Of a stretch of 64,000 bases of DNA, positions 58,114-64,000 are shown one piece after another. Numbering within the stretch: the stretch's first letter is position 1; the number at the start of each line of letters is the position of its first letter. The notes under the pieces were generated by a model. That model searched no databases. It was not told the origin of the DNA and worked only from the letters and a program-made list of their open reading frames with translations. This stretch comes from Actinophytocola sp044466355 (lineage in GTDB: Bacteria; Actinomycetota; Actinomycetes; Mycobacteriales; Pseudonocardiaceae). Location: the NCBI RefSeq assembly GCF_044466355.1, contig NZ_JBITMQ010000013.1, positions 1 to 64,000 on the forward strand, given 5' to 3'. The position numbers and the translations under genes were made by a program.

Positions 58114-58821
58114 TCAGTTGTCGTCGACCGGCGCCGCGTCCGGCCCGGGCGGGGCCGCCTCGAACGGTGGCGGGTTGTTCGTGTCGAACTCCGGGCCGAC
58201 CGAGTCGCAGGACGCGCCGGGCTCCGGCGTCGTGTACTCGTTCTCCCGCAGGGCCGTGATGAACTGGTCGACGCGCTCGTCGTCGACGTCGTCCAGCTTG
58301 AGCTGGTGGCCCCACGCCTGCAGCGAGATCGGCTGGTCGAGGCCGGGGTAGGGCGACAGCATCAGGTACGGCTGACCGTCCACGCGCTCGACCAGCGCGT
58401 CGAGGTCGCCGCCGGTCACCTCGTCGGGGTCGTACGCGATCCAGACGGCGCCGTGTTCCAGCGAGTGGACCATGTGCTCGTTGCGCACCGCTGTGTCGTA
58501 GACGACACCGTTGCAGGTCGCCCAGACCTGGTCGTGCCTGCCGCCGTCCGGCGGGGCCTTCTCGTAGGCGACGCGCTGGCCGGGTTCGGCGTGCACGGCG
58601 TCGTACTCGGTGATGACGACGCCCTCGATGTCCTCCGACGGGTCCTCGTTGTCGGGGCTGGGCACCCACTCGGACGCGCCCGGTTTCTCGGACGGCGCCT
58701 CCGCGGCGCCCGAGCCGCCGGAATTGTCGGAGGTCGGTTCGCCGGTGCGCTCGACCGAGCAGGCAGCGAGGGAGACGAGAACAGCAGTGATGGCAGCCAG
58801 CCTGCCGACCCGGGATTCGAT
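58114..58821 (-). CDS. DUF3105 lipoprotein with apparent ATC start
   Basis: A 235-residue paralogue of the next gene, with APPDGGRHDQVWATCNGVVY, HMVHSLEHGAVWIAYDP and PISLQAWGHQLKLDD. The reading frame extends upstream of the first standard start (GTG 58665) through a complete lipoprotein signal, ESRVGRLAAITAVLVSLAAC. That signal is headed by an ATC codon at 58821-58819, and AGGAGG lies 9 bp before it. No ATG, GTG or TTG occurs in frame there. Either ATC is used, or the start was mutated or misread; a product from GTG 58665 would lack any export signal. I prefer the extended form. Confidence 0.75.
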   Translation of the reverse strand: MESRVGRLAAITAVLVSLAACSVERTGEPTSDNSGGSGAAEAPSEKPGASEWVPSPDNEDPSEDIEGVVITEYDAVHAEPGQRVAYEKAPPDGGRHDQVWATCNGVVYDTAVRNEHMVHSLEHGAVWIAYDPDEVTGGDLDALVERVDGQPYLMLSPYPGLDQPISLQAWGHQLKLDDVDDERVDQFITALRENEYTTPEPGASCDSVGPEFDTNNPPPFEAAPPGPDAAPVDDN

Positions 58822-58907
58822 GGCGACCCGCCTCCTGTCGAAGTCAGCACCACGGTATGGCCGAGGCGACTCTATCGGGTGCGCGCACGCTACCTAGACT
58901 TCCCGGG

Positions 58908-60584
58908 GTGACTCCCGCAGCACTTGCCGACCTGGTCCGCGCCGTCGCCACCGACGTGCTGACCAGCCGAGACCTGGACGCCTCCGCCCTGCCGCCCGCC
59001 GTGACGATCGAGCGACCCCGCAACCCGGAGCACGGCGACTACGCGACGAACCTCGCGCTGCAGGTGGCGAAGAAGGTCGGCGTGCCGCCGCGTGACCTCG
59101 CGAACTGGCTGGCCGAGGCCCTCACCGGCAGGGACGGCATCGCGGGCGCCGAGGTCGCGGGCCCCGGCTTCCTCAACCTGCGGATCGCCGCGGACGCGCA
59201 GGGCGACATCGTCCGGCAGGTGCTCGCGCAGGGCGAGTCGTACGGCCACGGCGACCTGATGGCCGGCCGCAGGATCAACCTGGAGTTCGTCTCGGCGAAC
59301 CCGACCGGCCCGCTGCACCTGGGCGGCACCCGCTGGGCCGCCGCGGGCGACGCGCTGGGCCGCGTGCTGGCCGCGCAGGGCGGCGACGTCACGCGCGAGT
59401 ACTACTTCAACGACGCCGGTGCCCAGATCGACCGGTTCGTCCGGTCGCTGATCGCGTCGGCGAAGGGGGAGCCACCGCCCGAGGACGGCTACGCGGGCAC
59501 GTACCTGTCCGACGTGGCCGCCGAGGTGCTGCGCCGCGAGCCGAGCGCGCTCTCGCTGCCCGCCGAGGACTGCGCGGAGATCTTCCGCAAGATCGGCGTC
59601 AACCTCATGTTCGACGAGATCAAGGCTGACCTCCACAACTTCCGCACCGACTTCGACGTGTACTTCCACGAGGACTCGCTGCACAAGTCCGGCGCCGTGG
59701 GGGAGTTGGTCGAGCAGCTCAAGGAGAAGGGCCACCTGTACTTCGCCGACGGCGCGTGGTGGCTGCGGTCGAAGCAGTACGGCGACGACAAGGACCGGGT
59801 GGTCATCAAGGCCGACGGTGCCCCGGCGTACATCGCGGGTGACATCGCCTACTTCGCCGACAAGCGCGGCCGCGGCTTCGACCTGTGCATCTACATGCTG
59901 GGCGCCGACCACCACGGCTACATCGCGCGCCTCAAGGCCGCGGCGGCCGCGCTGGACGACGACCCGGACACCGTCGAGGTCCTCATCGGCCAGATGGTGA
60001 ACCTGGTCAGCGACGGCAAGCCGGTCCGGATGAGCAAGCGCGCCGGGACGATCGTCACGATGAACGACCTGGTCGACGCGGTCGGCGTGGACGCGGCCCG
60101 CTATGCGCTGATCCGGTCGTCGGCGAACGCGTCGATCGACATCGACCTCGACCTGTGGTCCCGCAAGACCAGCGACAACCCGGTGTTCTACGTGCAGTAC
60201 GCGCACGCCCGGCTGTCGTCGATCGCCCGCAACGCCGCGGACCTGGGCATCGCGGTGCCCGACAGCGGCGTCGAGCTGGACACCGAGGTGGACCTCGGTC
60301 TGCTCACCCACCAGCGGGAGGGCGAGCTCGTCCGCACGATCGGCCAGTACCCTGAGGTCCTGCGCACGGCCGCCGAGCTGCGAGAACCGCACCGGGTCGC
60401 GCGCTACCTGGAAGAACTGGCAGGCGCGTACCACAAGTTCAACGAGAGCTGCCGGATCCTTCCGAAGGGCGACGAGGACGTCACCCCGCTGACCACCGCC
60501 CGCCTCGCGCTCGCGGGCGCCACCCGCCGGCTGCTGGCCAACGGCCTTGGCCTGCTCGGCGTCGAAGCACCAGAACGGATGTAG
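58908..60584 (+). CDS. argS: Arginyl-tRNA synthetase
   Basis: A 558-residue class I synthetase charging tRNA-Arg: the N-terminal Add-1 domain, the HIGH-like SANPTGPLHLGGTRWAAAGD, a KMSK-like region (KPVRMSKRAGTIVTMND) and a C-terminal DALR anticodon-binding domain (VARYLEELAGAYHKFNESCR, LANGLGLLGVEAPERM). Start GTG 58908 gives the normal N-terminus. TAGACT at 58895-58900 would place the transcript start at the GTG, so the gene may be leaderless; an ATG 17 codons earlier is the alternative. First gene of the argS-lysA-hom-thrC run. Confidence 0.96.
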   Translation: MTPAALADLVRAVATDVLTSRDLDASALPPAVTIERPRNPEHGDYATNLALQVAKKVGVPPRDLANWLAEALTGRDGIAGAEVAGPGFLNLRIAADAQGDIVRQVLAQGESYGHGDLMAGRRINLEFVSANPTGPLHLGGTRWAAAGDALGRVLAAQGGDVTREYYFNDAGAQIDRFVRSLIASAKGEPPPEDGYAGTYLSDVAAEVLRREPSALSLPAEDCAEIFRKIGVNLMFDEIKADLHNFRTDFDVYFHEDSLHKSGAVGELVEQLKEKGHLYFADGAWWLRSKQYGDDKDRVVIKADGAPAYIAGDIAYFADKRGRGFDLCIYMLGADHHGYIARLKAAAAALDDDPDTVEVLIGQMVNLVSDGKPVRMSKRAGTIVTMNDLVDAVGVDAARYALIRSSANASIDIDLDLWSRKTSDNPVFYVQYAHARLSSIARNAADLGIAVPDSGVELDTEVDLGLLTHQREGELVRTIGQYPEVLRTAAELREPHRVARYLEELAGAYHKFNESCRILPKGDEDVTPLTTARLALAGATRRLLANGLGLLGVEAPERM

Positions 60585-60588
60585 GGCC

Positions 60589-62025
60589 ATGAGGGCACAT
60601 CCGGCGGGACCCCGCCACGCAGAAGTCCTGCTGCCCAGCAACACCGCGGGGCCCCAGCCGCCCGACCCGGCCGAGCTGGACCGGTTGAACGCCGAGATCT
60701 GGCCACGCAACTCGGCCCGCGGCGACGACGGCGTGGTCCGTGTCGCCGGTGTGGACGTCCGCGAGCTGGCCGCCGAGTTCGGCACGCCGCTGTTCGTGAT
60801 GGACGAGGACGACTTCCGGTCCCGCTGCCGCGACCACGCCCGCGCGTTCGGCGACCCGGCGCTCGTGCACTACGCGGCCAAGGCGTTCCTGTCCGTGAAG
60901 ATCGCGCGGTGGGTCGCCGAGGAAGGCCTCTCGCTCGACGTGTGCAGCGGCGGCGAGCTGGCGATCGCGATGCGCGCGGACTTCCCGGCCGAGCGGATCA
61001 CGTTGCACGGCAACAACAAGTCGGTCGACGAGCTGACCCAGGCGGTCGAGGCCGGGGTCGGCGCGGTCGTGCTCGACTCGTACTTCGAGATCGCCCGCCT
61101 CGACCGGATCGCCCGCGAGCGCGGCGTCACCCAGAACGTGCTGGTGCGCGTGACCGTCGGCGTCGAGGCCCACACCCACGAGTACATCGCGACCGCGCAC
61201 GAGGACCAGAAGTTCGGCTTCTCCCTCGCGGGCGGCGCGGCGGCCGAGGCGGTGCGGCGGGTGCTGCGCTCGCCGGGCCTGAAACTCACCGGGCTGCACA
61301 GCCACATCGGCTCCCAGATCTTCGACGCCAACGCGTTCGAGCTGTCCGCGCACCGCGTGATCGGGCTGCTCGCGGAGCTGCACAAGGAACACGGGTCCGA
61401 CGCGCTGGCCTCGGTGACCACAGTGGACCTCGGCGGTGGCCTCGGCATCGCGTACACGGCCGACGACGACCCGCCGCCGCCCGGCTGGCTGGCCGAGCAG
61501 CTGCGCAACATCGTGTCCAAGGAGTGCGAGCACGCGGGCCTGGACATGCCGAAGATCGCGGTCGAGCCGGGCCGCGCGATCGTCGGGCCCAGCACGGTGA
61601 CGCTGTACGAGGTGGGCACCACCAAGGATGTCGAGCTGGGGCACGGGTCGTCGCGCCGGTACGTGAGCGTCGACGGCGGCATGAGCGACAACATCCGCAC
61701 CGCCCTGTACGACGCGCTGTACGACTGCAGGCTGGTGTCGCGGTCGAGCGACGAGGGGGAGCGGGGCGCGGAGGCGACGCTGTCCCGGGTCGTCGGCAAG
61801 CACTGCGAGTCCGGCGACGTGGTCGTGCGGGACTGCTGGCTGCCGGAGAACCTCACGCCGGGCGACCTGATCGCGGTCGCCGCCACCGGCGCGTACTGCT
61901 ACGCGATGGCCAGCTCCTACAACCGTCTCGTGCGCCCGGCCGTGGTCGCGGTGAAGGACGGCGAGGCGCGCCTTCTGCTGCGTCGGGAGACGCTGGACGA
62001 CCTGCTGCGCCTGGAGGTTTCATGA
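60589..62025 (+). CDS. lysA: Diaminopimelate decarboxylase
   Basis: A 478-residue PLP enzyme of the alanine-racemase-like fold: PLP Lys in VHYAAKAFLSVKI, SLDVCSGGELAIAM, the His/Gly site GLHSHIGSQI and phosphate site VDLGGGLGIAY. EPGRAIVGPSTVTLYEVGT and the C-terminal Cys region (VVRDCWLPENLTPGD, GAYCYAMASSYN) follow. It makes L-lysine from meso-diaminopimelate. ATG 60589 follows argS by 4 bp, and its stop overlaps hom (ATGA). Confidence 0.97.
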   Translation: MRAHPAGPRHAEVLLPSNTAGPQPPDPAELDRLNAEIWPRNSARGDDGVVRVAGVDVRELAAEFGTPLFVMDEDDFRSRCRDHARAFGDPALVHYAAKAFLSVKIARWVAEEGLSLDVCSGGELAIAMRADFPAERITLHGNNKSVDELTQAVEAGVGAVVLDSYFEIARLDRIARERGVTQNVLVRVTVGVEAHTHEYIATAHEDQKFGFSLAGGAAAEAVRRVLRSPGLKLTGLHSHIGSQIFDANAFELSAHRVIGLLAELHKEHGSDALASVTTVDLGGGLGIAYTADDDPPPPGWLAEQLRNIVSKECEHAGLDMPKIAVEPGRAIVGPSTVTLYEVGTTKDVELGHGSSRRYVSVDGGMSDNIRTALYDALYDCRLVSRSSDEGERGAEATLSRVVGKHCESGDVVVRDCWLPENLTPGDLIAVAATGAYCYAMASSYNRLVRPAVVAVKDGEARLLLRRETLDDLLRLEVS

Positions 62026-63314
62026 CTCAGGAGGGGCACAAGCCCATCCGGGTGGCGATGCTCGGGTGCGGCACCGTCGGGTCGCAGGTCATGCGGATCC
62101 TGCACGAGCAGGGCGCCGACCTCGCCGCCCGCGTTGGGGCACCCGTGGAGCTCGCGGGTGTCGCGGTGCGCCGCCCCAACCGCCACCCGGACGTCCCGGC
62201 GCACCTGATCACGACCGACGCCGAGGCCCTCATCTCCTCCGACGTGGACGTCGTGGTCGAGGTCGTCGGCGGCATCGACCCGGTGCGTGGCTGGCTGCTT
62301 TCCGCGCTGTCCAAGGGAAAGTCGGTCGTCACCGCCAACAAGGCGCTGCTCGCCGAGCACGCGGCCGACCTGTTCGCCGCCGCCGACACCTCCGGCGCGG
62401 ACCTCTACTTCGAGGCGGCCGTGGCGGGCGCGATCCCGTTGGTGCGGCCGCTGCGCGAGTCGCTCGCCGGTGACCACATCACCCGCGTGATGGGGATCGT
62501 CAACGGCACCACCAACTTCATCCTGTCCGCCATGGACGCGACCGGCGCGAGCTACGCGGAGACCCTCGACGAGGCGTCCCGGCTCGGCTACGCGGAGGCG
62601 GACCCGACGGCCGACGTGGACGGCTACGACGCCGCGTCCAAGGCCGCCATCCTCGCCTCGATCGCCTTCCACACCAGGGTCACCGCCGCCGACGTGTACC
62701 GCGAGGGCATCTCCGCGGTCACCCCCGCCGACATCGCCGCGGCGAAAACCCTTGGCAGGACGATAAAACTGCTCGCCATCTGCGAGCGCGTGAACGGCAG
62801 CGTCGCGGTGCGCGTGCACCCGGCGATGATCCCGCGCACGCACCCGCTGGCCAGCGTCGGCGGCGCGTACAACGCGGTGTTCGTCGAGGCGGAGGCGGCC
62901 GGTTCGCTCATGTTCTACGGCCAGGGCGCCGGTGGCGCGCCGACCGCCAGCGCCGTGCTCGGCGACCTCGTCGCCGTGGCACGCAACAAGGTCAGCGGTG
63001 GCCGCGGCCCGGGGGAGTCGTCCTACGCCGCGCTGCCCGTCGTGCCGATCGCGCAGGTGAACACCCGCTACCACGTCAGCCTGGACGTGGCCGACCGCGC
63101 CGGTGTGCTGTCGACGGTCGCGTCGGTGTTCGCCGAACACGACGTGAGCATCGCCGCCGTGCGCCAGCAGGGCCGCGGCAGCGACGCGAGCCTGGTGATC
63201 GTCACGCACTACGCGCCGGACGAGGCGCTGCGGTCCACAGTGGACAAGGTGGCCGGCCTGCCGTCGGTGCGCGAGGTCGCCAGTGTGATGCGGGTAGAAG
63301 GAGAAGAACCGTGA
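62022..63314 (+). CDS. hom: Homoserine dehydrogenase
   Basis: A 430-residue enzyme: NAD(P) site VAMLGCGTVGSQVMRIL, GGIDPVRGWLLSALSKGKSV, catalytic segments GIVNGTTNFILSAM and EADPTADVDGYDAASKAAIL, and a C-terminal ACT domain (YHVSLDVADRAGVLSTVASV) for threonine feedback. It reduces aspartate semialdehyde to homoserine. Coupled to lysA upstream and thrC downstream by 4-bp overlaps, in the common actinobacterial order. Confidence 0.97.
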   Translation: MTQEGHKPIRVAMLGCGTVGSQVMRILHEQGADLAARVGAPVELAGVAVRRPNRHPDVPAHLITTDAEALISSDVDVVVEVVGGIDPVRGWLLSALSKGKSVVTANKALLAEHAADLFAAADTSGADLYFEAAVAGAIPLVRPLRESLAGDHITRVMGIVNGTTNFILSAMDATGASYAETLDEASRLGYAEADPTADVDGYDAASKAAILASIAFHTRVTAADVYREGISAVTPADIAAAKTLGRTIKLLAICERVNGSVAVRVHPAMIPRTHPLASVGGAYNAVFVEAEAAGSLMFYGQGAGGAPTASAVLGDLVAVARNKVSGGRGPGESSYAALPVVPIAQVNTRYHVSLDVADRAGVLSTVASVFAEHDVSIAAVRQQGRGSDASLVIVTHYAPDEALRSTVDKVAGLPSVREVASVMRVEGEEP

Positions 63315-64000
63315 CACCGCAAGCGAGTCTTGGCGTGCGCCCGGCGTGGCCGGGCGTCATCGCGGCCTACGCCGACCGGATCGAGCTGCCCGAGGGCGCC
63401 AAGCCGGTGACCCTGCAGGAGGGCGGCACGCCGCTCGTCGAGGCGCCGCACCTGTCGGAGCTGACCGGCAGCCAGATCCACCTGAAGGTCGAGGGCGCGA
63501 ACCCGACGGGCTCGTTCAAGGACCGCGGCATGACCGTCGCGATGACCTACGCGCTCGCGTCCGGCGTGGCGGGCGTGATCTGCGCGTCGACCGGCAACAC
63601 GTCCGCGTCCGCCGCCGCCTACGCCGCCCGCGCAGGCCTGACCTGCGCCGTTCTCGTGCCGCGCGGCAAGATCGCGAAGGGCAAGCTCGCGCAGGCCGTC
63701 GTGTACGGGGCCCGCATCCTGCAGATCGACGGCAACTTCGACGACTGCCTCGAACTGGCCCGCAAGACCGCCGTCGAGTACCCGATCGAGCTGGTCAACT
63801 CGGTCAACCCGGTGCGGCTGGTCGGCCAGCAGTCCGCCGCGTGGGAGATCTGCGACACGCTCGGCCGTGCCCCCGACATCCACTGCCTGCCCGTCGGCAA
63901 CGCGGGCAACATCACCGCGTACTGGAGCGGCTACCGCGCGTACGCCCGGGACGGTGTCGTCGGCTCGCTGCCCAGGATGTTCGGGTTCCAGGCCGCGGGC
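63311..64000 (+). CDS. thrC: Threonine synthase, cut by window end
   Basis: The first 230 residues of a PLP-dependent threonine synthase. GTG 63311 overlaps the hom stop. Seen are EGGTPLVEAPHLSELTGSQI, PLP Lys in NPTGSFKDRGMTVAM, CASTGNTSASAAAYAARAGL and the phosphate loop PVGNAGNITAYW. It converts O-phosphohomoserine to threonine. The C-terminal part, about 120 residues, lies beyond the window. Confidence 0.96.
   Translation, partial: MTPQASLGVRPAWPGVIAAYADRIELPEGAKPVTLQEGGTPLVEAPHLSELTGSQIHLKVEGANPTGSFKDRGMTVAMTYALASGVAGVICASTGNTSASAAAYAARAGLTCAVLVPRGKIAKGKLAQAVVYGARILQIDGNFDDCLELARKTAVEYPIELVNSVNPVRLVGQQSAAWEICDTLGRAPDIHCLPVGNAGNITAYWSGYRAYARDGVVGSLPRMFGFQAAG

Overview
This window looks like chromosomal DNA of a high-GC actinomycete. 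Almost every gene uses G/C-ending codons, starts are ATG or GTG, and operons are built from 1- or 4-base stop/start overlaps. A type VII (ESX)-associated PPE/EspG cluster, DUF3105/DUF305 membrane proteins and an argS-lysA-hom-thrC run together point to Pseudonocardiaceae (Lentzea/Saccharothrix/Amycolatopsis-like). The family assignment is inference.

Layout. 1-625 has no convincing gene. It holds a 25-bp tandem repeat, hairpins and the 3' part of a tRNA-Arg(CCG), and looks like the end of an integrated element with the chromosome resuming near 626. 814-1381 holds two small unknown genes. 1391-4888 (minus) is a five-gene PPE/EspG operon. It diverges, across a perfect 20-bp palindrome, from a 1449-residue Ser/Thr kinase-STAND ATPase-WD40 protein followed by an FHA-like protein: a probable phospho-signalling module tied to secretion. 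10155-17098 holds an AbiEii-like nucleotidyltransferase, a two-component system and a MacB-type ABC exporter. 17256-24269 is mixed: a metallothionein-like protein, lipoproteins, membrane proteins, a methyltransferase, a glycosyltransferase and an MFS transporter.

At 24266-24415 a 49-residue peptide made of seven DNHWR repeats lies tail-to-tail with the MFS gene and diverges from a diguanylate cyclase. 26101-29601 carries two ECF sigma factors, one with its YCII partner. 29763-36612 holds an HD protein, a second dapA with a divergent LysR gene, a CGNR regulator with a divergent hydrolase, a WYL regulator, DinB and an AlkZ-like protein.

36620-41578 (minus) is a four-gene, fully overlapping operon ending in a TPR protein and a CHAT protease, with two upstream proteins I do not recognise. 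It diverges from two membrane proteins across an inverted repeat. I consider this the best candidate for an undescribed protease-effector system.

44650-48106 is a plant-polysaccharide region: a pectate lyase and a GH16 hydrolase around a LacI/CebR-type operator, a uronate-dehydrogenase-like enzyme, and decayed remnants of aldo/keto reductase, GntR and amidohydrolase genes. 48114-54409 holds an aldehyde dehydrogenase, a secreted TNT-domain protein, YchJ, a flavoprotein monooxygenase and 6-phosphogluconate dehydrogenase. 54460-58821 holds a lipoprotein, a cation-efflux transporter with an apparently leaderless promoter, DUF305 and two DUF3105 proteins, one of which lacks a standard start codon. 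58908-64000 is the argS-lysA-hom-thrC housekeeping operon, with thrC cut by the window end.
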